64,000 nt of DNA from Tropicibacter naphthalenivorans (GTDB taxonomy: Bacteria > Pseudomonadota > Alphaproteobacteria > Rhodobacterales > Rhodobacteraceae). Positions 25,073 through 33,317 of the stretch are shown here, one piece after another. The DNA is taken from the NCBI RefSeq assembly GCF_900176475.1, contig NZ_FWXX01000003.1, positions 310,001 through 374,000 of the forward strand, in the 5' to 3' direction. Made by a program: the position numbers and the translations under genes. Each line of letters begins with the position of its first letter. The first letter of the stretch is position 1. The notes under the pieces are model-generated. The model saw only the letters and a program-made list of their open reading frames with translations. It was not told the DNA's origin and searched no databases.

Positions 25073-27642
25073 AACCGGTCCAGCAACCGTTCGAGGTAGT
25101 CGCGTTCCGCTTCGGGGCGCTCTGCCTCGCCCGAGCGGCGGCGCAACTCGTCGAGCAGTTCCTCGGCGCGGCGATAGACGTCTTCGCCTTGCAGCAGACC
25201 TTCGTCGGTGCCGGTGCGGCCGGTGGTGCCTTGCTCGCGGCCCAGCGGATCGCGCTGTTCCTGCGGATCGCCGCCCTGGGCAAAGCCCTGCTCGCCCGAG
25301 CGTTGCTGCTGCGCCTGTTCCTGCATCGCCTCGCCAAGGTTGCGCAGCCCCTCGCGCAGCGCTTCCATCGCTTGCGATTGCTCGTCGATGGCGCGGCCAA
25401 GGTTGCCTTCGCGCAGGGCATCTTCGGCGCGGTCCATCGCGCCTTCGGCATCTTCGAGCGAGCGCATGGCCTGCTGACCGCCCTCGGTGCCTTGGGCGGG
25501 AAGGTTGCGGCGCTGGCGGCCCAGTTCATCGCGCAAAGCCTGCTGCCGGTCGGCCAGAGTGTCGCCAAGGGATTGGCCGTCCTGCCCGTCGGCACGCTCG
25601 CCGTCGCCCTGACCTTGGCCTTGCCCCTGCTGTTGACCGCCTTGCTGGCCGGGCTGTTGCCCCGGTTGCTGGCCTTGCGGCTGGCCGGGTTGCTGGCCCG
25701 GCTGTTGTCCCTGTTGCTGACCTTGGTTCAGGTCGCGAAAGGCTTCGTCGGACAGCTCTTGCTGATCGCGCAGCGTCTCGGACAGACCTTCCATGGCTTG
25801 CTCGCCGGGGGATTGGCCCTGACCCTGCCCTTGGGTGATCTGCATGTTCTCCATCATTTCCTGGAACTGGCGCATGGCTTCCATGGCCTCTTCCATGCGG
25901 CCCTGTTCCATCAGCTCCTGAATGCGATCCATCATGGCCTGAATGTCGTCCTGCGACATTTCCATGGTGTTGTTGGGGTCCTGCGGCTGCGGCGACTGGT
26001 CGGCCTGACGCTGCTGTTCGCGGCTGAGCTGGCGCATGTAATCCTGCGTCGCCTCGCGCAATTCCTGCATCAATTCAGCGATTTCCTGATCGGTGGCACC
26101 GTTGCGCATCGCCTCTTCGAGACGTTCTTGCGCGCGCTCCATGCGTGCGCGCGCGTCATCCAGATCGCCCTCTTCAAGCTCCAGCGCCAAGTCCCAGAGC
26201 GCCTGCGCCAGTTCGGCTTGCTGCGCGTCGGTCATGTCAAAGCGCGACAGCGACTCGACCCGCTCAATAAGGCGTTGCAGCCGCAGCGCTTGGACTTCTT
26301 TGCGGAAAAGATCGCCGCCTCGGTTGGAAATCGCCCGCAAAATCAAAGCGATCGCATCGGCGTTGTCGCGATTCCACAACAAGGCTTGGCGTTCCTCGAT
26401 GATCGCGCGCGCGACGGGGTCGAAAAAGCGCCGACCGGGCAGGGTCATCGCCGTGGGCGCGGTCAAGGCGGTCTGGCCGCGGGCGTCCTCGACCTCGAGC
26501 TCGAGCTTGACCGGCAGATTGGCCCACGGATGCAGAGAGAAATTCCCAACCAAAGGCTCGGTGAATGCGCGGCGATCCCCGGCGATGGGCATGGGCAGGG
26601 GGACTTCGATCACCTCCTGCGGCTCGGGGTCGATGGTGCGACCATAGCGGCGGTCGACGGCGGCCAGATCCAGCGTGATGCGCGCGGTGCCCGCAACGAC
26701 GCCGTGGTCATCGCTGGCGGTAAAGGGGATCGAGGCTTGGCCTTCGTAGGTGACCTCGACGTCGCCGTCCAGTTGCACGGTTGGGGCGGCGTCGGGGATC
26801 ATCGCGATGTTCCAAAGACGCCCGCCGGGGCCTTGAATTTCCAGCGTGCCAGAGCGGGCGACCTGAAAGTCCTGCGCGGTGGATTGCGCCGCCTCGGGGC
26901 CAAGCGGCTGGCCAGAGATGTCCTCGGCCACGGTCAGCGCGCCAACCTCGCCATACATGCGCAAAGTGATGTCCGCGCCTTCGGGGGCCATCAGATCCGG
27001 GTCGGTAATATCATTGAGGTAAACGGTGGGCAGGCCGGTGTAGGTCGGCGGCTGCATCCAGCCTTCCCAAGCGGGGCCTTGGGCCAGATCGGGGCCGCCC
27101 GCGCCCATGGTTGTGACCGACTGCACCCGCAAAAGCGAGCCGAACAGGAAGGCGACCGACAGCATCAACAGCGCCACATAGCGCAGCGCAAAGGGATCGG
27201 CGCGGGACACGCGCAGGTCGGGCTGCACCGGGGCGGCCTCGGCCATACGGGCGCGCATCCGTTCCTGATGCGCCTTCCAAACGGCGAGGGACGCCGGGTC
27301 AGACGCGCCAATCGCCTGCGTGTCGAGCGCCGCCTGGATCGGGTTGCCCTTGAGTGAGCGGTCCAGCCGCCGCATCGCGTCGCCCTGCGTGGGCATCGCA
27401 AAGCGCCGCGCGGCGTAAACCCCTGCAAGCCCGGCCAAAAGCAGCAGCACCGCGCCCGTGAACCACACCCATTCCACCGCGACCAAGTCCTGCACGCCCA
27501 GCATCAGCAGCGCCAGCGCGGCAAAGATGACGGACCACAAAGGCCAAAAGGCGCGGGTAACGGCCTCGGCCAGCATACCCAGACGGGTCAGGCGCAGCGG
27601 CCACCGGATCGACGACAGAACAGAGGGGTCTTTGGGGGACAT
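25069..27642 (-). CDS. TIGR02302 (DUF4175) family membrane protein
   Basis: An 857-residue protein with three N-terminal hydrophobic segments (about 30-80 and 150-175), a large beta-rich periplasmic part, and a long glutamate/glutamine-rich helical C-terminal half. Around residues 640-685 the sequence is almost entirely Gln, Gly and Pro in short repeats of the GQQPGQ type. The overall layout is that of the alphaproteobacterial TIGR02302 family, whose function is unknown. GAGGAACGAT precedes the ATG. It lies 36 bases after lysA and is probably part of the same argH-lysA transcript. Confidence 0.9.
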   Translation of the reverse strand: MSPKDPSVLSSIRWPLRLTRLGMLAEAVTRAFWPLWSVIFAALALLMLGVQDLVAVEWVWFTGAVLLLLAGLAGVYAARRFAMPTQGDAMRRLDRSLKGNPIQAALDTQAIGASDPASLAVWKAHQERMRARMAEAAPVQPDLRVSRADPFALRYVALLMLSVAFLFGSLLRVQSVTTMGAGGPDLAQGPAWEGWMQPPTYTGLPTVYLNDITDPDLMAPEGADITLRMYGEVGALTVAEDISGQPLGPEAAQSTAQDFQVARSGTLEIQGPGGRLWNIAMIPDAAPTVQLDGDVEVTYEGQASIPFTASDDHGVVAGTARITLDLAAVDRRYGRTIDPEPQEVIEVPLPMPIAGDRRAFTEPLVGNFSLHPWANLPVKLELEVEDARGQTALTAPTAMTLPGRRFFDPVARAIIEERQALLWNRDNADAIALILRAISNRGGDLFRKEVQALRLQRLIERVESLSRFDMTDAQQAELAQALWDLALELEEGDLDDARARMERAQERLEEAMRNGATDQEIAELMQELREATQDYMRQLSREQQRQADQSPQPQDPNNTMEMSQDDIQAMMDRIQELMEQGRMEEAMEAMRQFQEMMENMQITQGQGQGQSPGEQAMEGLSETLRDQQELSDEAFRDLNQGQQQGQQPGQQPGQPQGQQPGQQPGQQGGQQQGQGQGQGDGERADGQDGQSLGDTLADRQQALRDELGRQRRNLPAQGTEGGQQAMRSLEDAEGAMDRAEDALREGNLGRAIDEQSQAMEALREGLRNLGEAMQEQAQQQRSGEQGFAQGGDPQEQRDPLGREQGTTGRTGTDEGLLQGEDVYRRAEELLDELRRRSGEAERPEAERDYLERLLDRF

Positions 27643-27678
27643 ATCGTTCCTCGCAGGCTAGGCCACGAGGAGGATACC

Positions 27679-28944
27679 TCAGAGCCACTCGGGAACGTTA
27701 TCGCGATTTATCATCTCGTCAAAGGTCGGACGCGGGCGGATGACCGAGAATTGATCGTCTTTGACCAGAACTTCGGGGATCAGCGGGCGGGTGTTGTACT
27801 CGGACGCCATCACCGCGCCATAGGCCCCGGCGCTGCGGAAGGCGACCAGATCCCCAGCGGCCAGCGGCGGCATCAGGCGGCCCTTGGCAAAGGTATCGCC
27901 CGTCTCGCAGACCGGGCCGACGATGTCGTAGGGGGTCAGCTCGACGCCCGGCTCGGCCTCTTGCACGGGAATGATCTCATGGTGGGCTTCGTACATGGCG
28001 GGGCGGATCAGGTCGTTCATCGCGCCGTCGAGGATCAGGAAATCGCGGCCTTCGCCGTTTTTCACGTAGATCACCTTGGACACCATGATGCCAGAGTTGC
28101 CCGCGATCAGGCGGCCCGGCTCGATCTCGATCTCGCAGCCCAGATGGCCCAGCGTGTCCTTGACCATCGCGCCGTAATCCGTCGGCAGGGGGGGCGCTTC
28201 GTTGCTGCGGGCGTAGGGAATGCCCAGACCGCCGCCCAGATCAAGGCGGGTGATCTCGTGGCCGTCTGCGCGCAGGGCTTCGGTCAGGTCGGCAACCTTT
28301 TGGTAAGCTTGCTGAAAGGGCTCCAGCTGCGTCAGCTGGCTGCCGATGTGCACGTCGATGCCCACGACCTTGAGGCCCGGCAGCGCGGCGGCTTCGGCAT
28401 AGACTTCGCGGGCGCGGGCAATCGGGATGCCGAACTTGTTCTCGGACTTGCCGGTGGCGATCTTGGCGTGAGTCTTGGCGTCCACGTCGGGGTTCACCCG
28501 CACGGTGATCGGCGCAACAACGCCCAGCGAGGTCGCCACCTCGGAAATCACCCGCATCTCGGGTTCCGATTCGACGTTGAACTGGCGGATGCCGCCGGTC
28601 AGGGCCGCCTTGATTTCCTCGTGAGTCTTGCCGACGCCGGAAAAGACGATGCGCTCGCCGGGGACACCAGCGGCAATCGCGCGGGCATATTCGCCGCCCG
28701 AAACCACGTCCATGCCGGCGCCTTCTTGGGCCAGCGTGCGCAGGATCGCCTGGTTGCTGGCCGCCTTCATGGCGTAGCAGACAAGGTGCGGACCCCAGGA
28801 CAGCGCCTCGTCGAACAGGCGAAAGTGGCGGACCAAGGTCGCGGTGGAGTACAGGTAAAACGGCGTGCCCACCTGCGCCGCGATTTCCGCGACGGGGACG
28901 TCTTCGGCGAAAAGGCTGCCGTCTTTGTAAATGAAATGGTCCAT
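27679..28944 (-). CDS. lysA: Diaminopimelate decarboxylase (LysA)
   Basis: A 421-residue PLP-dependent enzyme that converts meso-diaminopimelate to lysine, the last step of lysine synthesis. The PLP lysine lies in YAMKAASNQAIL near residue 58, and HIGSQ, the glycine-rich LDLGGGLGIPY and the C-terminal GPVCETGD and AYGAVM motifs are all present. Fold type III alanine-racemase-like barrel, normal length. The start is supported by CGGAG. It follows the DUF2834 gene by 66 bases in the argH-lysA-TIGR02302 run conserved in related genomes. Confidence 0.97.
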   Translation of the reverse strand: MDHFIYKDGSLFAEDVPVAEIAAQVGTPFYLYSTATLVRHFRLFDEALSWGPHLVCYAMKAASNQAILRTLAQEGAGMDVVSGGEYARAIAAGVPGERIVFSGVGKTHEEIKAALTGGIRQFNVESEPEMRVISEVATSLGVVAPITVRVNPDVDAKTHAKIATGKSENKFGIPIARAREVYAEAAALPGLKVVGIDVHIGSQLTQLEPFQQAYQKVADLTEALRADGHEITRLDLGGGLGIPYARSNEAPPLPTDYGAMVKDTLGHLGCEIEIEPGRLIAGNSGIMVSKVIYVKNGEGRDFLILDGAMNDLIRPAMYEAHHEIIPVQEAEPGVELTPYDIVGPVCETGDTFAKGRLMPPLAAGDLVAFRSAGAYGAVMASEYNTRPLIPEVLVKDDQFSVIRPRPTFDEMINRDNVPEWL

Positions 28945-29010
28945 CGCGCGGCTCCGTAGGCTGGTTTCGCGCCGATGTAGCCGATTGGCCGATGCGAGGA
29001 AAGAGGGCGC

Positions 29011-29319
29011 TTAGATCGGGCGGGACCGCAGGTACAGGTACAGGGGCAAGCCGCAGCTGACCCCGATGCAGAACGTCGCCGGGATGGCGATCAGCGTCAG
29101 CCAGTTGCGCCGCACCGCGACCTCGGCCAGCACCCAGATCGTCAGGGTGATCGCCGCAATGGTCAGATCCCACGTCAGGCCAGTGGTGCTATCGTTAACG
29201 TACCACGCGTCGATTAACGCTTGGAAATCCCACCCGGTCGAAATCAGGTGCTGCGAGAAGTAGTACATCGGATGCACCGCCCCCCACAGCGCCAGCGACA
29301 GCCACACCAGCCGCAACAT
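29011..29319 (-). CDS. DUF2834 domain membrane protein
   Basis: A 102-residue protein with three hydrophobic segments and the family's start (LALWGAVHPMYYFSQHL) and central region (TWDLTIAAITLTIWVLAEV). Its ATG overlaps the stop of the preceding lipoprotein gene by one base (TGATG), indicating coupled translation. The function of the family is unknown. It lies between argH/lipoprotein and lysA. Confidence 0.82.
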   Translation of the reverse strand: MLRLVWLSLALWGAVHPMYYFSQHLISTGWDFQALIDAWYVNDSTTGLTWDLTIAAITLTIWVLAEVAVRRNWLTLIAIPATFCIGVSCGLPLYLYLRSRPI

Positions 29320-29450
29320 CAGCCCGACACCCCGATTTCAGCGGTGCCGGTGATGGTGATGCCGGGTTCGGGCGCATCGGGGCGGACGGGGTCGCCATCC
29401 GCGCCGCAGGCGGCAAGCCCGAGCATCGCAAGGATGGCGAGCCGTTTCAT
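29319..29450 (-). CDS. Small lipoprotein, 43 residues
   Basis: The ATG at 29450 lies inside the argH stop (ATGA). The frame encodes [16 protein letters not shown], a short lipoprotein signal with lipobox LAAC. A 28-residue acidic and proline-containing tail ends at a TGA overlapping the DUF2834 start. Overlaps at both ends mean it is almost certainly translated. Mature length would be only about 29 residues. Function unknown; small lipoproteins in this position after argH are common in this group as far as I recall. Confidence 0.8.
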   Translation of the reverse strand: MKRLAILAMLGLAACGADGDPVRPDAPEPGITITGTAEIGVSG

Positions 29451-30838
29451 GCCAGCACCTCTTTCCAGCGGGCGACCTGTTCGCGCACGCGCGCCGGGGC
29501 CGTGCCGCCATAGCTCATGCGCGACGCGACAGAGTTGTGCACGCCCAGAACGTTAAAGATGTCCTCGGTGATGGTGTCCTTGACCGCCTGCATTTCCGAC
29601 AGCGACAGGTCCGGCAGATCGCAGCCCTTTTGCTCGGCCAAGGCTACCAGAGCGCCGGTGACGTGGTGCGCCTCGCGGAAGGGCAAGCCGGTTTCGCGCA
29701 CCAGCCAGTCCGCCAGATCGGTCGCGGTCGAGAACCCGGACGAGGCCGACGCCTCGAGAGACGCGCGGTTGGCGGTCATGTCCTTGACCATGCCTTCCAT
29801 CGCGGCGAGCGCCAGCATCCAGTTGTCCGCGGCGTCAAAGACCTGCTCTTTGTCTTCCTGCATGTCCTTGGAATAGGCCAGCGGCAGCCCCTTCATCACC
29901 ATCATCAAGGCGACGTTCGCGCCGAAAATCCGGCCCACCTTGGCGCGGATCAGCTCTGCGGCGTCGGGGTTTTTCTTTTGCGGCATGATCGACGAGCCGG
30001 TGCTGAAGCGGTCCGACAGGGTCACAAAGCGGAACTGCGCCGAGGACCAGATCACCAGCTCTTCGGCAAAGCGGCTCAGGTGCATGGCGCTGATCGAGGC
30101 GACCGACAGGAACTCAATCGCAAAGTCGCGCGCCGACACAGCATCCAGAGAGTTCGCCATGGGGCGGTCAAAGCCAAGCGCCTCGGCGGTCATGTGGCGA
30201 TCAATGGGGAAACCCGTCCCGGCCAGCGCGGCGGCGCCGAGGGGCGATTCGTTCATGCGTTTGCGCGCATCGCGCACGCGGGACAGATCGCGCCCGAACA
30301 TTTCCACATAGGCCATCATGTGGTGGCCCCAGGTCACCGGCTGCGCGGTTTGCAAATGGGTAAAGCCCGGCATCACCCAATCGGCGCCCGCCTCGGCCTG
30401 TCCCAGCAGCGCCTTGATCAACGCTTCCAACGCGCCCTCGGCCGCGTCCAGCTGATCGCGCACCCACAGGCGGAAATCGGTCGCAACTTGGTCATTGCGC
30501 GAGCGCCCGGTGTGCAGACGCCCTGCCGGCTCGCCGATAACCTCTTTCAAACGGGCCTCGACGTTCATGTGAATGTCTTCGAGTGCGGTGGAAAATTCGA
30601 AAGTGCCGCCTTCGATCTCTGACAAGACCGTGAGCAAACCTTCCCGAATGGCCTTTGCGTCGCTATCACTAATGATACCCTGCGCGGCGAGCATCGCGGC
30701 GTGGGCCCTTGATCCGGCGATATCCTGCGCCGCCATCCGCTGATCGTACCCGATCGAGGCGTTGATCGCCTCCATGATCGCGTCCGGCCCGGCGGCAAAG
30801 CGGCCGCCCCACATCTGGTTCGAGGAAGTGTCCGACAT
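29447..30838 (-). CDS. argH: Argininosuccinate lyase (ArgH)
   Basis: A 463-residue fumarase/aspartase-superfamily enzyme that splits argininosuccinate to arginine and fumarate. It shows NQMWGGRFA at the N-terminus, [23 protein letters not shown] and the signature [12 protein letters not shown]. The length is typical. The start is preceded by AAGGAC. It diverges from the TlpA gene with only 22 bases between the two start codons, so its promoter probably lies within the opposing gene. The downstream genes overlap or follow closely. Confidence 0.98.
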   Translation of the reverse strand: MSDTSSNQMWGGRFAAGPDAIMEAINASIGYDQRMAAQDIAGSRAHAAMLAAQGIISDSDAKAIREGLLTVLSEIEGGTFEFSTALEDIHMNVEARLKEVIGEPAGRLHTGRSRNDQVATDFRLWVRDQLDAAEGALEALIKALLGQAEAGADWVMPGFTHLQTAQPVTWGHHMMAYVEMFGRDLSRVRDARKRMNESPLGAAALAGTGFPIDRHMTAEALGFDRPMANSLDAVSARDFAIEFLSVASISAMHLSRFAEELVIWSSAQFRFVTLSDRFSTGSSIMPQKKNPDAAELIRAKVGRIFGANVALMMVMKGLPLAYSKDMQEDKEQVFDAADNWMLALAAMEGMVKDMTANRASLEASASSGFSTATDLADWLVRETGLPFREAHHVTGALVALAEQKGCDLPDLSLSEMQAVKDTITEDIFNVLGVHNSVASRMSYGGTAPARVREQVARWKEVLA

Positions 30839-30860
30839 CTGGCTGTCCTTCGGAGGGATA

Positions 30861-31415
30861 ATGAAAAAGTTTGGTCTTGCGTTGCTCTATACCGCCACGA
30901 TGGCGCTTGCAAATCCAGTGGTCGCGGATGTGGCCGCCGCACAGGCCGCCGTGGCCGGAGATATGAAGAAACTGAGCTTTTCTGAGCCTCAGCCGGTGGG
31001 TGACGGGGTGATCGTCAGTTTCGACGGGGAACAGATGAACCTGTCTGAGTCGAACGGCAAATGGCGAGTCGTTAACTTTTGGGCGACGTGGTGCGCGCCT
31101 TGCCGGCACGAAATGCCGATGCTCTCGCAGTTGCAAAGCGATCTGGGCGGGGAGGAGTTCGAGGTGATCACCATTGCGACCTCTCGCAACCCGCCTGCAA
31201 AGATGAAGGCGTTCTTTGACGAGATCGGCGTGGACAACCTGCCGCTGCACCGCGACCCCAAGTCTTATCTCGCGCGGCAAATCGGCGTTCTGGGTCTGCC
31301 GGTGACGCTGATTCTGAACCCCGAGGGGCAAGAGGTCGCGCGGCTGACCGGCGATGCGGATTGGGCGTCGGATGAGGCCAAGGCGGTGATCAAGGCGCTT
31401 ATGAGCGGGTCCTGA
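30861..31415 (+). CDS. tlpA: TlpA family thioredoxin-like disulfide reductase
   Basis: A 184-residue exported thioredoxin-fold protein. The N-terminus [22 protein letters not shown] is a signal peptide or membrane anchor. The redox site is WCAPC in [13 protein letters not shown] near residue 80, and the cis-proline region is [12 protein letters not shown]. TlpA/ResA-type proteins reduce periplasmic disulfides, often for cytochrome c or oxidase assembly. GGAGGGATA precedes the ATG. It is followed by a strong hairpin terminator. Confidence 0.92.
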   Translation: MKKFGLALLYTATMALANPVVADVAAAQAAVAGDMKKLSFSEPQPVGDGVIVSFDGEQMNLSESNGKWRVVNFWATWCAPCRHEMPMLSQLQSDLGGEEFEVITIATSRNPPAKMKAFFDEIGVDNLPLHRDPKSYLARQIGVLGLPVTLILNPEGQEVARLTGDADWASDEAKAVIKALMSGS

Positions 31416-31442
31416 GCGTTAATCACTGTGTAGAAACGCCGA

Positions 31443-31470
31443 AGGGCGCGCCATGGTGTTGGCGCGCCCT
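31443..31470 (+). terminator. Hairpin terminator after tlpA
   Basis: A perfect 10-bp stem, AGGGCGCGCC (31443-31452) with GGCGCGCCCT (31461-31470) and an eight-base loop, 28 bases after the tlpA stop. There is only a short T pair after it, so it is a strong hairpin with a weak tail. Confidence 0.65.
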
Positions 31471-31514
31471 TAACGGTTCTGAACCTGATCGGGAGAGAGA
31501 CCGACTTGGCCGAA

Positions 31515-31581
31515 CTGGACTTGAGAGAGAAGAGAGAGAGCGTCCAGCCCGGCTGCGGATCAGAAGAGAGAAGAGAGAGAG
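31515..31581. repeat. GA-repeat tract between convergent genes, with hairpin arms
   Basis: A purine tract in which the 16-mer GAGAGAAGAGAGAGAG occurs exactly twice, at 31525-31540 and 31566-31581. The first copy is flanked by CTGGAC (31515-31520) and GTCCAG (31542-31547), which would present it as the loop of a hairpin. It ends directly at the stop of the minus-strand gene at 31582, so on that strand it is a CU-rich 3' untranslated region. Confidence 0.7.
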
Positions 31582-32118
31582 TTACTTGAGGGCGATCATC
31601 ACCCGCTTGGACTTGCGCTTTTTCTTGCCTGCGGTCTGGACCCAGCCCGCCTTTGCGGCACCAAATGTGTCGAGGCCCAGGGCGCCTTCGGTTTCCAGCC
31701 CGTTCACGCCGTACTCGGCATAGCGCAGGCCGGTGCGGGTGGCTTCGGTGATGCGGGTCTTTTGTTCGCGGAACCCATCAGCGTGGGTCACGGTAAAGGT
31801 GCACTTGCCCAAAACGCGGGCACAGTTGTGCGGCGCAAAGCGGGTAACCGCCCCGTCTGCCGTGATTTTTTCGACCACGTTGCCCTGCGCGGTCACCTTG
31901 TAGCTGCCAAGGAAAATCGCGTTTTGTCCCTGACCCTCAAAGACGTCGAACATATGCAGGCCATTGCGGGAACCGCGCTTGACATGAGACATGGCAGCGA
32001 CGCGATCTTTCATGACCATCACCGAACCAGCGCCCAGACGATCCACTTTCCAAGTGATGTCTGCCTGTGCCAGCGTTGCCGAGAAAATCAGGGCGAGGGC
32101 GATCATGATATGGCGCAT
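31582..32118 (-). CDS. Secreted protein of unknown function, 178 residues
   Basis: It begins with a cleavable signal peptide (MRHIMIALALIFSATLAQA-DI) and continues as a soluble, presumably periplasmic, beta-rich domain with two cysteines (HNCARVLGKCTF) spaced to form a disulfide. The C-terminus is strongly basic (KKKRKSKRVMIALK). No family is recognised. The start is supported by GGAGAG 12 bases upstream. It is convergent with tlpA, and a GA tract follows its stop. Confidence 0.75.
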   Translation of the reverse strand: MRHIMIALALIFSATLAQADITWKVDRLGAGSVMVMKDRVAAMSHVKRGSRNGLHMFDVFEGQGQNAIFLGSYKVTAQGNVVEKITADGAVTRFAPHNCARVLGKCTFTVTHADGFREQKTRITEATRTGLRYAEYGVNGLETEGALGLDTFGAAKAGWVQTAGKKKRKSKRVMIALK

Positions 32119-32561
32119 TTGCTGCTCTCCGGGTCATCGGCCCCCACCGACAATTAGAGATTTTGGCGAAATCGGGGCGCAGCGCAACGGTTTTCTGCCA
32201 CATTTCTGCCATTAACCCTGATTGCGGAAACAGTAATGAGCTTTGGTAAAAATCGTCTTCAAAAAGCCGCGAAAAAGCGCCCCAATCTGGACCTATTTCA
32301 GAGATGGCGACCGCTTTCAGGGGCAAAATCAGCCAATTTGATTCGAATCTAAATGAAATTGGGCGCAAATGTGGCGCTCTGGTTGGCGGTGCCTCAATTC
32401 CCTGACCCGGCGGAAAACCCGACTGTCCACGTCATGACTTTTCCCGCATGCTGTCTTGGAAAGCCTATAGTTAAGGACGATACTCAACCCTAGGGTCTTG
32501 TAACGCGTTCGTGAGTGATTAGATAATTTTGTACACAAATGTATACAGTAAAAGAAAATAG
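32119..32561. other. Divergent intergenic region, AT-richer than surroundings
   Basis: This 443-base gap separates the secreted-protein gene (minus) from the YqiJ-like gene (plus). No open frame in it looks protein-coding and I see no RNA gene. The last 100 bases are notably AT-rich for this genome and carry the inverted repeats listed at 32528-32547. The promoters of both flanking genes should lie here. Confidence 0.6.
32528..32547. promoter_or_regulatory. Inverted repeats immediately upstream of the YqiJ-like gene
   Basis: TTTGT-AC-ACAAA (32528-32539) is followed directly by the palindrome TGTATACA (32540-32547). They lie 15 bases before the ATG, where a repressor would block initiation. 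No recognisable Shine-Dalgarno sequence exists between them and the start codon. The binding protein is unknown. Confidence 0.35.
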
Positions 32562-33302
32562 ATGCTGACAGAATTCCTCGCACAAGGCTTTTTCCCGTTC
32601 ACCTTGGCCCTTGGCCTGTTGCTGGGGCTCATCACGCTTGAAGTGATTTTTGCCGTTTTGGGCGGGACCATCCTTGGCGCGGGCGGCGAAGGCATGGATG
32701 GCCCGGAACTGGATATCGATGCACCCGATGTGGCCGATCTGGATCTGGACATCGACTTTGACGGGCTGGACATCGACGCCTCCGATCTGGAATTGCCGGA
32801 TCTTGACGCCCCGGGTGTGGACGCGACGCCCGAAGTCTCTGGCGGATTGGCGGCGTGGCTGGGCTTTGGCAAAATGCCAGCGCTGATCTGGCTGGCGAGC
32901 GTTTTGCTGGTGTTCGGGATCGTTGGCCTTGCGGTGCAAATCGCCTGCCTGCGTTTGTTCGGCGCGCCGCTGCCCGCCACGCTCGCCATGATCCCGGCCA
33001 TCGTCGCCGCGCTGTGGTTTGCCAAGCAATTCGGGGCGCTCTTTGCCCGGCTCTTGCCGAAAACAGAAACCCAAGCGCTGTCGGAGCGGCATCTGGGCCG
33101 CCGCTCTGGCGTGGTCAGCCAAGGCACCGCCGCACGCGGCCGCCCCGCCGAGGTCCGCGTCACCGACCGTTACGGCAACATCCAATACCTGCGCGCCGAA
33201 CCCCTGCGGGACGACGCGCAAATCCCGCAGGGCACCCAAGTGCTGGTCCTGCGCCACAGATACGAAGGCGGCTACCTGCTGGTGCCGCTTCCGACCGAGT
33301 AA
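32562..33302 (+). CDS. YqiJ-like membrane protein (flotillin partner, OB-fold C-terminus)
   Basis: A 246-residue protein with an N-terminal hydrophobic helix, an acidic loop that is almost all Asp, Leu and Ile (residues about 50-85), two further hydrophobic segments (about 105-160) and a C-terminal OB-like beta domain ending GGYLLVPLPTE. This matches the YqiJ family, NfeD-like partners of flotillins. The start has no obvious ribosome binding site (AAAAGAAAATAG precedes it). The flotillin gene follows after 15 bases. The pair probably organises membrane microdomains. Confidence 0.85.
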   Translation: MLTEFLAQGFFPFTLALGLLLGLITLEVIFAVLGGTILGAGGEGMDGPELDIDAPDVADLDLDIDFDGLDIDASDLELPDLDAPGVDATPEVSGGLAAWLGFGKMPALIWLASVLLVFGIVGLAVQIACLRLFGAPLPATLAMIPAIVAALWFAKQFGALFARLLPKTETQALSERHLGRRSGVVSQGTAARGRPAEVRVTDRYGNIQYLRAEPLRDDAQIPQGTQVLVLRHRYEGGYLLVPLPTE

Positions 33303-33317
33303 AGACAGGGAGACATT

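Noticed and set aside
25189-27357. A 722-codon plus-strand frame opposite the TIGR02302 gene
   Set aside because: Leucine-rich because it is the antisense of Gln/Glu-rich codons; no ribosome binding site or family match.
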